This document shows positions 25,915 through 34,373 of a DNA stretch of 64,000 nt, one piece after another (within the stretch, counting starts at the first letter, position 1; every line of letters starts with the position of its first letter). The DNA is from Actinocorallia aurantiaca (GTDB lineage: Bacteria; Actinomycetota; Actinomycetes; Streptosporangiales; Streptosporangiaceae), in the NCBI RefSeq assembly GCF_039533685.1, contig NZ_BAAATZ010000002.1, forward strand, positions 1 through 64,000, given 5' to 3'. The notes beneath the pieces were generated by a model, which saw only the letters and a list, made by a program, of their open reading frames with translations, was not told the DNA's origin and searched no databases. The translations under genes and the position numbers were made by a program.

Positions 25915-27753
25915 GTGAAACTCTCTCCGTTCCCGGGAGGTCCGGTGGCACGTCGTCTCGTTTCCAGGTTGGCTCTGCTGACCGCTCCCCTGCTGTTGGG
26001 GACGGCGTTCACGGCTCCGGGAGCGGGGGCGCTCCCGGGAGTGCGGGGCGCGCCGAACGCGAAACCGGTGGCGACGGGATTCGGCGGAGCCGTCTCGACC
26101 GTCGACGCCGATGCCAGCAGGACGGCCCTGGACGTGCTCGCGAAAGGCGGCAACGCCGTCGACGCGGCCGTGGCGGCCGCCGCGACGCTCGGCGTGACGG
26201 AGCCGTACGTCGCCGCCCTCGGAGGCGGCGGCTTCTTCGTCCACTACGACGCGCGGACGCGCAAGGTGCACACCATCGACGGACGGGAGACCGCGCCCGA
26301 AGCGATGCGGGCGGACTCGTTCGTCGACCCTGCGACGGGCAAGGCGATCCCGTTCGAGGAGGCCGTCACCAGCGGGCTGTCCGTGGGCGTGCCCGGGACT
26401 CTCGCGCAATGGGACCAGGCTCTGCGCCGCCACGGCACGCGCGAGCTGGACACGCTGCTCAAGCCCGCCATCGAGATCGCGGAGAAGGGATTCCGGGTCG
26501 ACCAGGAGTTCCACGACCAGACCGAAGTCAACGCCGCACGGTTCGCGGACATCACGTCCACACGCGACCTGTTCCTGCCCGGAGGCGCTCCGCCCGCCGT
26601 GGGATCGGTGTTCCGGAACCCTGACTTGGCCGACACCTACCGAGAGATAGCCGAACACGGAATCGACTGGTTCTACGGAGGCGGGCTCGCCAAAGAGATC
26701 GTACGGACGGTCGAACAGCCTCCCGTCGTGCCGGGGGCGACGCGCAAAGTCCGGCCCGGCCTCATGGAAGTCTCCGACCTGACCTCGTACAAGGCTCCCT
26801 TCCGGGCTCCTACACGCATCAAGTACCGGGGGCTGGAGGTGTACGGAATGGCGCCTCCGTCTTCCGGAGGGTCCACCGTCGGCGAGGCGTTGAACATCCT
26901 GGAACGTTTCCCGCTCTCCAAGCGCGACCCGGTACAGGCGCTGCACTACTACCTCGAGGCGTCCAAGCTCGCTTACGCCGACAGGGGTGCCTACATAGGC
27001 GACGTGCCCAAAGTGCCGTTGAAAGAACTTCTCTCCGACTCGTACGCCAAGGAACGGGCCTGTCTGGTGAACGCCGGCACTGCGTTGAAGGCACCGGTCG
27101 CGGCGGGGTCGCCGGACGGTTCGTACAAGCGCTGCCCGGCGGTGTCCGGAGAGGGCCGTCCTCTGTCGTACGAGGGCCCGCAGACCACGAACCTCGTCGT
27201 CTCCGACAAGTGGGGCAACGTCGTCGCCTACACGCTGACGATCGAGCAGTTCGGCGGCAGCGGGCTGACCGTGCCCGGCCGGGGCTTCATCCTCAACAAC
27301 GAACTGACGGACTTCACCCTCACCCCGACGGCGGGAGACCCGAACACCCCGGGACCCGGGAAGCGCCCGCGCAGCAGCATGGCGCCCACGATCGTGCTGA
27401 AGGACGGCAAACCGTTCCTGGCGCTCGGCTCCCCCGGCGGATCGACCATCATCACGACCGTCCTGCAGATCCTGCTGAACCGGCTCCACCTCGGCATGGA
27501 CCTTCCCGCCGCCGTCGCCGCGCCGCGCGCCACCCAGCGCAACACCGCCGCGACCCTCGCCGAACAGGAGTTCATCGACCGGTACGGCACCGCTCTGACC
27601 GCCAAGGGCCAGACCCTGCAACTGTTCACCGGCCCGCCCCCTTCCATCGGCGCCGCCACCGCCCTGGAGTTCCTCCGCCCGAACCTCGTCCAGGCCGTCG
27701 CCGAACCCGTCCGCCGCCACGGCGGCAGCGCCATGGTCGTCCGCCCCCGCTGA
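25915..27753 (+). CDS. ggt: Gamma-glutamyltransferase (gamma-glutamyltranspeptidase)
   Basis: Exported Ntn-hydrolase of 612 residues that cleaves gamma-glutamyl bonds of glutathione-like compounds. A signal peptide (about 1-40) precedes the large subunit, with EPYVAALGGGGFFVHY and the glutamate-binding RETAPEAM-like stretch. The autocleavage/nucleophile site is the second Thr of GPQTTNLVVSD; most relatives read TTH at this point. The small subunit follows with RPRSSMAPTIVLKDG and the oxyanion loop GSPGGSTIITTVLQ. Length is typical. The start is GTG 25915 with GGGGGA eight bases upstream. Actinomycetes make mycothiol and ergothioneine rather than glutathione, so the physiological substrate is uncertain. 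A strong terminator follows. Confidence 0.94.
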   Translation: MKLSPFPGGPVARRLVSRLALLTAPLLLGTAFTAPGAGALPGVRGAPNAKPVATGFGGAVSTVDADASRTALDVLAKGGNAVDAAVAAAATLGVTEPYVAALGGGGFFVHYDARTRKVHTIDGRETAPEAMRADSFVDPATGKAIPFEEAVTSGLSVGVPGTLAQWDQALRRHGTRELDTLLKPAIEIAEKGFRVDQEFHDQTEVNAARFADITSTRDLFLPGGAPPAVGSVFRNPDLADTYREIAEHGIDWFYGGGLAKEIVRTVEQPPVVPGATRKVRPGLMEVSDLTSYKAPFRAPTRIKYRGLEVYGMAPPSSGGSTVGEALNILERFPLSKRDPVQALHYYLEASKLAYADRGAYIGDVPKVPLKELLSDSYAKERACLVNAGTALKAPVAAGSPDGSYKRCPAVSGEGRPLSYEGPQTTNLVVSDKWGNVVAYTLTIEQFGGSGLTVPGRGFILNNELTDFTLTPTAGDPNTPGPGKRPRSSMAPTIVLKDGKPFLALGSPGGSTIITTVLQILLNRLHLGMDLPAAVAAPRATQRNTAATLAEQEFIDRYGTALTAKGQTLQLFTGPPPSIGAATALEFLRPNLVQAVAEPVRRHGGSAMVVRPR

Positions 27754-27764
27754 CCCGCACACCT

Positions 27765-27803
27765 GGAGAAGGCTCCCGGACATGGTGTCCGGGAGCCTTC
27801 TCC
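27765..27803. terminator. Bidirectional terminator with an 18-bp perfect stem
   Basis: Arms 27765-27782 and 27786-27803 are perfectly complementary (18 bp) around a TGG loop. It lies between the convergent stops of ggt and the PPOX gene and can serve both. Confidence 0.9.
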
Positions 27804-27819
27804 GTCATCGGTGTTCCCG

Positions 27820-28317
27820 TCAGTCTCCGGCAGGCATGTCCAAGGCCGTGCCGTAAAGGCGCGTCACCCTGAGCCTGATCACCACCCGTCGTTCCTCCAC
27901 CGCCTCCCGGAGGAACTCCGCCTCCTCTTCGGGATCGTCGAAGCCCGGGGTAAGGGAGAGCAACTCCCTTCCGGTCTCGTCTCCGGGCACGACCGTCGTC
28001 TCCGACACCTCCGCGTCTCCCTCGGCCACCGCGAACGACCAGACGTCCGGACCGTTCACATGCAGGGCGAGGTGCGGGTTCCCGCGCACGTGACGTGTCT
28101 TGAGGCGGTCGGCCGTCGTGGAGACCCGCACGATCCGGTCCTTCGGATCCCAGTGGTAGAGGACGGTGGACAGATGGGGATGGCCGCTGCGCTTCACGGT
28201 CGCCAGCACCCCGAACCGCTGGGATCCGAGGAGCTCCGAGGCCTCCTCGTCGCTCAGGACGCGAGGTCCCGGGCGGAGGTCCTGCTTCTCCTGGTTCGCA
28301 GTGGTGGACTCGATCAT
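27820..28317 (-). CDS. PPOX-class flavin/F420-binding protein
   Basis: A 165-residue split-barrel protein of the pyridoxamine-5'-phosphate-oxidase superfamily, probably binding FMN or F420. The pattern LGSQRFGVLATVKRSGHPHL, STVLYHWDPKDRIVRVSTT and GNPHLALHV is typical of actinobacterial PPOX class F420-dependent enzymes. The start is placed at ATG 28317 because AGGA lies ten bases before it. The GTG three codons upstream sits only one base from AGGAA. It is convergent with ggt and follows the MFS gene on the same strand after a duplicated stretch. Substrate is not predictable. Confidence 0.82.
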   Translation of the reverse strand: MIESTTANQEKQDLRPGPRVLSDEEASELLGSQRFGVLATVKRSGHPHLSTVLYHWDPKDRIVRVSTTADRLKTRHVRGNPHLALHVNGPDVWSFAVAEGDAEVSETTVVPGDETGRELLSLTPGFDDPEEEAEFLREAVEERRVVIRLRVTRLYGTALDMPAGD

Positions 28318-28389
28318 CTGGATCACTTCCTGTCGGTTCGGTCTCGGTGCGGGATCGGGCCCGCTGATCGGTCGGGGCGGCGGGCGAAG

Positions 28390-28520
28390 AGCGGCCGCCG
28401 AGAAGTCAGGGGCGCGCCGGACGGTCCGGTCGGCGGGAGAGGGAGCCGACCGAACGGCGGCCGAGGAGTCAGCGCTTCCGGACGGGTCGGTCGGCGGGAG
28501 ACGGGGTCGACGGGGTCGGC
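28390..28520. repeat. Imperfect 63-bp tandem duplication of the MFS gene 3' end
   Basis: The stretch ending the MFS gene (stop at 28469-28471) and the noncoding stretch before it (tca at 28406-28408) align with a 63-base offset. They share CCGGACGG, GGTCGGCGGGAGA and the GGCCG..GAG-AGTCAG core. The extra copy preserves a ghost of the C-terminal codons (SPADR.VR). Confidence 0.6.
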
Positions 28521-29941
28521 TGGCGTAGGACGGTGACGGTGACGACGAGAGCGGCCACGAGCAGGGCGGCCGCGGTGCCGAAGGCGAGGTGGTAGCCGCC
28601 GGTCAGGGCGGTCGCCTCGGTGGCGCCCTCGGAGAACAGGGACTCGGTGCGGGAGGCGGCCAGGGTGGACAGCACCGCGACCCCGGCCGCCATGCCGACC
28701 TGCTGGGTGGTGTTGAACAGGCCGGAGGCCAGGCCCGCGTCGTCGGGGCGGGCGCCGGACATGCCGAGCGCGGTCAGCGCCGGGAGCACCAGGCCGCCGC
28801 CCGCGATGAGCAGCATCACCGGGAGCAGGTCGGTGACGTAGCGGGCGTCCACCGGGACGCGGGTGAGCCAGGCCATCGCGCCGAGCAGGAGCAGCAGGCC
28901 CGCCGCCAGGACGTTCCGCTCGCCGAAACGGGTGTTGAGGCGGGCGGAGACGAACAGGGAGACGCCGCCGATGGCCACCGCCGCGGGGAGCATCGCCAGG
29001 CCGGTGTCGAGCGCGCCGTAGCCGAGGACCTTCTGCATGTAGATCGCGACGATGATCTGGAAGGCGAACATCGCCGACAGTGTCAGCATCTGTGCCAGGT
29101 TGGCGCCCACGACGTTGCGCGAACGCAGGATCCGCAGCGGCATCAACGGGGTCGCGGCCGTCGCCTGGCGGGCGAAGAAGGCGGCCAGCAGGACGGCCGA
29201 CACCGCGCCGAGGCCGAGGGTGTGCGCCGAGAGCCAGCCGTACCGCTCGACCTGGACCACGGTGTAGACGCCCAGCATCAGCCCGCCGGTGACCAGCACG
29301 GCACCCAAGACGTCGGCGCCGGCGGCGAGCCCCGTCCCCCGGTCGTCCGGCAGCGCGCGGACCGCCAGCACGATCACCGCCAGCCCGATCGGCAGGTTGA
29401 TGAAGAAGATCCAGTTCCAGCTGAGCGCGTCGGTGAGGACCCCGCCCAGCACCTGGCCGATCGAGGCTCCGGCGGCCCCGGTGAAGCTGAAGAAGCCGAT
29501 CGCCTTCGCACGCTCGGCCGGGTCGGTGAACAGCGTCACCAGGATGCCCAGCACGACCGCCGACGACATGGCGCTGCCGACGCCCTGGCCGAACCGGGCC
29601 GCGATCAGCGTGCCGGGCCCGCCGGCCGCCCCTGCCAGCAGCGACGCGGCGGTGAAGACCGCGTTCCCCGCCAGGAACATGGCCTTGCGCCCGATGAGGT
29701 CGCCCAGCCGGCCGGCCAGGAGCAGCAGTCCTCCGAAGGCGATCAGGTACGCGTTGACGGTCCAGCTGAGACCGGCGGACGAGAAGCCCAGGTCCTGCTG
29801 GATGGCGGGCATCGCCACGGTCACGATGCTGCCGTCCAGGATCGTCATCAGCGCGGCGACGGACAGTACGGCGAGCGCGAGCCCGCGCGACCGAGGCGTG
29901 CCGGCACGGCTCGGGTGCGGGGAGGGGACGGTCGTGGACAT
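28469..29941 (-). CDS. MFS drug-efflux transporter (DHA2/EmrB-QacA type, 14 helices)
   Basis: A 490-residue proton-driven exporter. The opening helix with DGSIVTVAMPAIQQDLGFS, the motif-A loop GRLGDLIGRKAMF and motif C-like GASIGQVLGGVL identify the DHA2 family. About 14 hydrophobic segments fit its length. The start ATG 29941 has AGGAG five bases upstream; a longer frame upstream lacks this. A candidate operator lies just before it. The C-terminus STPSPADRPVRKR is duplicated downstream. Substrate is unknown. Confidence 0.9.
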   Translation of the reverse strand: MSTTVPSPHPSRAGTPRSRGLALAVLSVAALMTILDGSIVTVAMPAIQQDLGFSSAGLSWTVNAYLIAFGGLLLLAGRLGDLIGRKAMFLAGNAVFTAASLLAGAAGGPGTLIAARFGQGVGSAMSSAVVLGILVTLFTDPAERAKAIGFFSFTGAAGASIGQVLGGVLTDALSWNWIFFINLPIGLAVIVLAVRALPDDRGTGLAAGADVLGAVLVTGGLMLGVYTVVQVERYGWLSAHTLGLGAVSAVLLAAFFARQATAATPLMPLRILRSRNVVGANLAQMLTLSAMFAFQIIVAIYMQKVLGYGALDTGLAMLPAAVAIGGVSLFVSARLNTRFGERNVLAAGLLLLLGAMAWLTRVPVDARYVTDLLPVMLLIAGGGLVLPALTALGMSGARPDDAGLASGLFNTTQQVGMAAGVAVLSTLAASRTESLFSEGATEATALTGGYHLAFGTAAALLVAALVVTVTVLRQPTPSTPSPADRPVRKR

Positions 29942-29981
29942 GGTCTCTCCTGTCCTGAGGGGAACACGAGAGACCATAACA

Positions 29982-30003
29982 GATAGTTTTGTTGCAGACT
30001 ATC
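29982..30003. promoter_or_regulatory. Candidate operator/promoter of the MFS gene
   Basis: GATAGT (29982-29987) and ACTATC (29998-30003) form an inverted repeat in a locally A+T-rich stretch, 41 bases before the MFS start. No regulator gene is adjacent, so the binding protein is unknown. Confidence 0.4.
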
Positions 30004-30005
30004 TT

Positions 30006-30428
30006 CTAGTGATTTATTTCGATCTGGGCTTCGTCCTCGGCGGGGAACGAGTGGTGCTCGTGGGCGATCAGCCAGCGGCCGTCCTGCTTGCGCAGACCGA
30101 GCGTCAGCCGCAGGCGGCGTTCGGGATGGGCTGCGAACTCCTCGGGAGTGCCGCACCGCAGGAGCGCGTACGCGAACGCGACCTCCCCGCCGGCGGTGAC
30201 CTCGAGCGACTCGATCTCGAACGTCGCGCCCCCGGCCTGCCAGCGCAGGAAGGGCGGCCAGGTCTCGCGGTAGGCGTCCAGGCCGCGGACGCCCTCGTGG
30301 GGCGGGGGCACATCGAACATCACGATGTCGTCGGTGTGCCCGGCGAGCAACCCGTCGAGATCGCCGTTCCGCACCGCGGCGGCCCACCCCCCGACCAGCT
30401 CGCGGATCTGCTCCTCGTCGTTCTTCAC
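30006..30428 (-). CDS. NTF2-like/SnoaL-like protein (DUF4440-type)
   Basis: A 140-residue cone-shaped alpha+beta barrel protein of the nuclear-transport-factor-2 fold. The helix EEQIRELVGGWAAAVRNGDLDGLLAGHTDDIVMFDVPPP and the strands ATFEIESLEVTAGGEVAFAYALL and LGLRKQDGRWLIAHEHHS are typical of ketosteroid-isomerase-like SgcJ/DUF4440 members. The start is GTG 30428 with AGGGG eight bases upstream. Function of such proteins ranges from isomerases to small-ligand binding and cannot be chosen here. It may be co-transcribed with the VOC gene upstream, after a 45-base gap. Confidence 0.8.
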   Translation of the reverse strand: MKNDEEQIRELVGGWAAAVRNGDLDGLLAGHTDDIVMFDVPPPHEGVRGLDAYRETWPPFLRWQAGGATFEIESLEVTAGGEVAFAYALLRCGTPEEFAAHPERRLRLTLGLRKQDGRWLIAHEHHSFPAEDEAQIEINH

Positions 30429-30473
30429 TGCCGTTCCCCTCTGGTCGGAACTTCCGGCGAAGTCGTGACGGAG

Positions 30474-31265
30474 TCAGGTGGGGTTCATGGGCGCGGGGTC
30501 GAGAAGGGCGAACATCGCGCCCTGGGGGTCGCGGACGACGGCCATGCGGCCGGCGACCATGTCGAAGGGCGCCGCGACGACCTCGCCTCCGAGGCCGGTC
30601 AGCTTGTCGACGGTGGCGTCCGGGTCGTCCGTGGCGAAGTAGACCAGCCAGTGCGGCGGGACGCCGGGCTCGTCCGGCGTTCCCATGCCGCCGACCACCT
30701 TGCCGCCGGCCTTCAGCGAGTAGTAGCCCTCGGCCCCCTCCATGTCCGTCGGGACCGCCTCCAGGGACAGGGCCGCGTGGTAGAAGGCGCTCGCGCCGGC
30801 GACGTCGGAGGTGTTGAGCTCGTGCCAGACGACCGCGCCGGACTCCCCGACCGCCTCGGTCCCGGAGAACTCGCGGGCCTGCCAGAGCCCGAAGACCGCG
30901 CCGGCGGGATCGGCGGCGACCGCCATCCGGCCGAGCGTCCCGACGTCGACCGTGGACATCAGCACGGAGCCCCCCGCGCCGCTGATCGCCTTCTCCGTCG
31001 CGTCGGCGTCTTCCGTCGCCAGGTAGACGGTCCAGGCGACCGGCGGCGCGGGAGCGCCGGACTCCGACGGCGGCGCGGCCATGATGCCCGCGACGGGCCT
31101 GCCGCCGAAGGTGCAGACCGAGTACCCGTGGAACTCGGCCGCGCCGACCTCGCCCCGCCAGCCGAACAGCTCGCGGTAGAAGTCGAGGGCGGCCTGCTGG
31201 TCGGGCACGATGAGGTCGATCCAGCAGGGGGTGCCGGGTGCGTGGGAACCGGTGACTTCGGGCAT
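30474..31265 (-). CDS. Double-VOC (glyoxalase/bleomycin-resistance fold) protein, copy 1
   Basis: A 263-residue protein with two tandem VOC domains (about 8-125 and 140-258). The opening MPEVTGSHAPGTPCWIDLIV, FYRELFGWRGEVG, WHELNTSDVAGASAFY and DMVAGRMAVVRDPQGAMFAL are typical of actinobacterial hydroxylase-like VOC proteins. It is a close paralogue of the gene at 41011..41796, matching over its whole length. The start is preceded by GGAGGCTGTGAG. A strong hairpin sits directly upstream of the ribosome-binding site. Metal ligands cannot be assigned with certainty. Function is unknown; self-resistance or glyoxalase roles are common guesses. Confidence 0.85.
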   Translation of the reverse strand: MPEVTGSHAPGTPCWIDLIVPDQQAALDFYRELFGWRGEVGAAEFHGYSVCTFGGRPVAGIMAAPPSESGAPAPPVAWTVYLATEDADATEKAISGAGGSVLMSTVDVGTLGRMAVAADPAGAVFGLWQAREFSGTEAVGESGAVVWHELNTSDVAGASAFYHAALSLEAVPTDMEGAEGYYSLKAGGKVVGGMGTPDEPGVPPHWLVYFATDDPDATVDKLTGLGGEVVAAPFDMVAGRMAVVRDPQGAMFALLDPAPMNPT

Positions 31266-31287
31266 CTCACAGCCTCCAGAGGAAGTC

Positions 31288-31312
31288 GGCGCCGGGCCCG
31301 TCGCCCGGCGCC
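31288..31312 (-). promoter_or_regulatory. Hairpin in the 5' leader of VOC copy 1
   Basis: GGCGCCGGGC (31288-31297) and GCCCGGCGCC (31303-31312) form a perfect 10-bp stem with a 5-base loop, ending 22 bases before the ATG and just before the ribosome-binding site. It could be an attenuator or an operator. Confidence 0.4.
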
Positions 31313-31380
31313 ATCTCTCATTTCGAGACTACAGACGGCCACTGACGGTATCCGGACCGACGCCCGCGGGCCCGGGACGG

Positions 31381-32175
31381 TCAGTGCTGGCGGCGCATGG
31401 TGCGGATGCCGAGGGTGAGGCCCGCGGCGGCCAGGAGGAGGGCGGCGGTGAAGCCCTTGAGGACGGTCGGGGTCAGGAGGGCGCCGTCGAGGAGGGCGTG
31501 CTCGGCGGAGACGATGTGGCTGACGGGGTTGGCGACGGCGACGGCGCGCATCCAGGCGGGGGCCTCGGAGAGGGGGAGGAGCATGCCGGAAAGGATCATC
31601 AAGGGGAAGATGAGGGTCTGCTGGACGGCCCAGAACATCCAGTCCTTCTTGGCGCTGGCCAGGGCGAGGGTGTAGCTGAGGGCCCCCAGGCCCATGCCGA
31701 AGAGGGCCAGGAGCACCAGGCCCGCCAGAAGGCCCGGGAAAGAGGCTCGGAAGCCGAACGGGAAGGTGACGGCCACGACGAGGAGGGCCTGGACGATGGT
31801 CGGGGCGATCTCCTTCAGCGCCCGGCCGACGAGGAGGGCCGAGCGGGAGACGGGCGCTACGAGGGTGCGCTCGTGGGAGCCGGTCTGCATCTCGAAGAGC
31901 AGGTTCGAGCCCGTGCCGCTGGCGCCGAAGAGGACGGTCATCGCCAGGATGCCGGGGACGAACCAGGCGAGGGTCTCGGACGCGGGCGCGCCGGAGGAGC
32001 CGATGAGCAGCGGGCCGAACAGGCCGAGGAAGACCAGGGGCTGCAGGAGACTGAAGATCACCGAGAACGGGTCGCGCAGGGCCGGGCGCATCTCGCGGAC
32101 GAAGACGTGCCAGGTGTCGTGGAACGGGCGTTCGGCGGTGACGGGCGCGGGACGGCCCAGCGTGGCGGTGGTCAT
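31381..32175 (-). CDS. ABC-2 type drug exporter permease (DrrB-like)
   Basis: A 264-residue membrane subunit with six hydrophobic segments of the ABC2_membrane family. DTWHVFVREMRPALRDP at the N-terminus, FGASGTGSNLLFEMQTGSHERTLVAPVSR and VANPVSHIVSAEHALLDG are typical of daunorubicin-exporter DrrB relatives. Its start overlaps the stop of the ATPase gene as ATGA, so the exporter halves are coupled. It presumably exports a hydrophobic drug-like compound. The divergent WYL regulator is its likely controller. Confidence 0.9.
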   Translation of the reverse strand: MTTATLGRPAPVTAERPFHDTWHVFVREMRPALRDPFSVIFSLLQPLVFLGLFGPLLIGSSGAPASETLAWFVPGILAMTVLFGASGTGSNLLFEMQTGSHERTLVAPVSRSALLVGRALKEIAPTIVQALLVVAVTFPFGFRASFPGLLAGLVLLALFGMGLGALSYTLALASAKKDWMFWAVQQTLIFPLMILSGMLLPLSEAPAWMRAVAVANPVSHIVSAEHALLDGALLTPTVLKGFTAALLLAAAGLTLGIRTMRRQH

Positions 32176-33221
32176 CGGGACTCCGAACGGTCGTGGGCGG
32201 GAACGAGAACGGCGGGCTCTGCGGATTCCGGGGACGGGGACGGCGGGGACGAGGTGTCGCCGGTGTCGCGGAGGCTGCGGCCGGTGAGGGAGAGGAAGAC
32301 GTCGTCGAGGGTCGGTTCGCGCAGCGCGATGCGCGCGGCCGGGGCGCCGGCCTCGTCGAGGGCTCTGACGAGGGCGGGGAGGAGGACGTCCCCCGCTTTC
32401 GCCGTCACCCGGATCGTGGCGGAGTCGACCTGTTCGGTGTCTCCTCCCGTCAGGCGGGCGACGACCGGTGTTCCGGTTTCCGCACGGGCGGGATCGCCGA
32501 AGCCGACGGTGATCACGTCTCCGGCGAGCTCGGACTTCAGGCGGGACGCGACGTCGTCGGCGATGACCCGCCCCTGGTCCATGATCAGGACGCGTTCGGC
32601 GAACTGGTCGGCCTCCTCCAGGTAGTGGGTCGTGAGGAAGACCGTCGTTCCGGACTTCCGGCGCAGCTCCAGGATGTGCTCCCAGAGGTTGGCGCGGCTC
32701 TGCGGGTCCAGGCCGGTCGACGGCTCGTCGAGGAAGAGCACGCGCGGGGTGTGGATGAGGCCGAGCGCGATGTCCAGGCGCCGCTTCTGGCCGCCGCTGA
32801 GGCCCATGACACCGCGGCCGGCGAGCGCTCCGAGGTCGAGTGAGTCGATGAGTTCGTCCGCGCGCCGGGCGGCGTCGCGTCGCGTCATCCCGTAGAACGC
32901 GCCCTGGCTGAGCAGTTCGTCGCGTACGCGCTGGTTGTGTCCGGCGCTGTTGCCCTGCCCGACGTAGCCGATCGCGTGCCGCACCCGGGAGCGTTCGCTC
33001 GCCACGTCGTACCCGGCGACGCGCGCGGTGCCGGACGTGGCGGGCAGCAGGGTGGTGAGCATGCGGATACTGGTTGATTTGCCTGCCCCATTGGGGCCGA
33101 GGAAGGCGACGAGTTCGCCCTCGGCCACGTCCAGGTCGAGATCGGTGACCGCGGCGACGGGACGCCGTGCCACGGTGAAGGTCTTCGACAGCCCGCGGGC
33201 CGTGATGATCGGGGTGTCCAT
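32172..33221 (-). CDS. Daunorubicin-resistance-type ABC exporter ATPase (DrrA-like)
   Basis: A 349-residue ATPase. Walker A GPNGAGKST, LSGGQKRRLDIALGL, Walker B VLFLDEPSTGLDP and TTHYLEEADQ are intact. A DrrA-type C-terminal regulatory domain follows (about 230-320, with REPTLDDVFLSLTGR), then a Ser/Pro/Glu-rich tail. No Shine-Dalgarno precedes the ATG; instead TAGCGT (a -10 box, 33229-33234) lies seven bases upstream, which points to a leaderless mRNA. It is divergent from the WYL regulator across a 62-base gap. Confidence 0.92.
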   Translation of the reverse strand: MDTPIITARGLSKTFTVARRPVAAVTDLDLDVAEGELVAFLGPNGAGKSTSIRMLTTLLPATSGTARVAGYDVASERSRVRHAIGYVGQGNSAGHNQRVRDELLSQGAFYGMTRRDAARRADELIDSLDLGALAGRGVMGLSGGQKRRLDIALGLIHTPRVLFLDEPSTGLDPQSRANLWEHILELRRKSGTTVFLTTHYLEEADQFAERVLIMDQGRVIADDVASRLKSELAGDVITVGFGDPARAETGTPVVARLTGGDTEQVDSATIRVTAKAGDVLLPALVRALDEAGAPAARIALREPTLDDVFLSLTGRSLRDTGDTSSPPSPSPESAEPAVLVPAHDRSESR

Positions 33222-33283
33222 GCCCGGAACGCTAGGAAGCGATGCGGACGTTCCACGTCCTCGATGAACCGTAGCTTGAACCC
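33222..33283. promoter_or_regulatory. Back-to-back leaderless promoters with a central palindrome
   Basis: Each divergent gene has a -10-like hexamer close to its ATG: TAGCGT seven bases before the ATPase and TAGCTT (33272-33277) six bases before the WYL gene. Between them GGACGT-TCC-ACGTCC (33246-33260) is a perfect inverted repeat, a good candidate WYL-regulator site controlling both. Confidence 0.6.
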
Positions 33284-34321
33284 ATGGACAGAAGCGCCGC
33301 CCGCACTCTCCGTCTCCTCACGCTGCTCCAGTCGCACCGGCAGTGGCCCGGCGGGGAGCTCGCCCGGCGCCTGGGCGTCACGACCCGCTCCCTCCGGCGG
33401 CAGATCGACGGCCTGCGCGAGCTCGGTTACGAGATCGAGTCGACTCCCGGCTCGGGCGGCGGGTACCGCCTGGTCGCGGGCAACCGCATGCCGCCCCTGC
33501 TGCTGACCGACGAGGAGGCGGTGGCGGTGGCCGTCGGCCTGCGGATCGCCGCGACGACGGGCATCGCGGACGCGGAGAGCACGACGCTCAGCGCGCTCGC
33601 GAAGTTCGAGCAGGTGCTGCCGTCCGCCGTCCGGGAGCGGGTCAACGCGATCGGCCGTTCGGTCGAGCCGCAGACGCCGCGGGGCGGGCCGGTCTCCTCG
33701 GAGCTGCTCGGCAGCCTGGCGCTGGCGTGCCGCGATCACGAGCGGGTCCGTTTCGACTACACGGACGCCCACGGAGCCGAGACCCACCGGCTCGTGGACC
33801 CGCACTCGCTGGTGTCCGCCGACCGCAAATGGTTCCTCGTGGCCTGGGATCTGAACCGCGACGACTGGCGCACCTTCCGCGTCGACCGCGTCAGCCGCGT
33901 CGTCGGCACCCGCGTGCGGGCCGAGGCCCGCGTCCTGCCCGCCGAGGACGCCGCCGAGTTCGTGGCCGTGGCCGCCGGTTCCGTCCCGACCCGGCACACG
34001 GCGAGCGCCGTCCTGGAGATGCCGCTCGACGAGATGCGAAGCCATTTCGGCCCGTGGGCCCAGGATGCGCGGGCCGTCGACGAGGCCCGCACCTCCTGGC
34101 CGTTCGGAGGCGACTCCTTCCCGCTCCTGACCACCGTCCTGGTCTGGATCCCCGAAGGCGTCGCCTACGAACTCGACGCCGACGAGGAGTACCTCCTGTT
34201 CCTCCGCGAGCAGGCCGCCCGCATGCTCCAGGCCGCCGAGACCTCCCTCGCCCTCCTCCGCTCCCCGGAACGGAAGGCCGGGAAAACGGAGCCGGGCGCG
34301 GGAGGTCACGACAGCGGCTGA
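33284..34321 (+). CDS. HTH-WYL transcriptional regulator (YafY family)
   Basis: A 345-residue DNA-binding regulator. A DeoR-like winged HTH (about 5-60: TLRLLTLLQSHRQWPGGELA, TTRSLRRQIDGLRELGYEIES) is followed by the WYL effector domain (about 140-210), in which the name-giving motif reads WFLVAWDL, with the arginine-rich FRVDRVSRV. A C-terminal WCX-like domain follows. WYL domains bind nucleic-acid or nucleotide-like ligands. It is divergent from the DrrAB-type exporter and probably controls it and itself. The ATG at 33284 has no Shine-Dalgarno and appears leaderless. Confidence 0.92.
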   Translation: MDRSAARTLRLLTLLQSHRQWPGGELARRLGVTTRSLRRQIDGLRELGYEIESTPGSGGGYRLVAGNRMPPLLLTDEEAVAVAVGLRIAATTGIADAESTTLSALAKFEQVLPSAVRERVNAIGRSVEPQTPRGGPVSSELLGSLALACRDHERVRFDYTDAHGAETHRLVDPHSLVSADRKWFLVAWDLNRDDWRTFRVDRVSRVVGTRVRAEARVLPAEDAAEFVAVAAGSVPTRHTASAVLEMPLDEMRSHFGPWAQDARAVDEARTSWPFGGDSFPLLTTVLVWIPEGVAYELDADEEYLLFLREQAARMLQAAETSLALLRSPERKAGKTEPGAGGHDSG

Positions 34322-34373
34322 CGCCGACGGAGGAACCGCGACGGGGTGGGGAGACTCCAGCCCGCCTCCGGGG

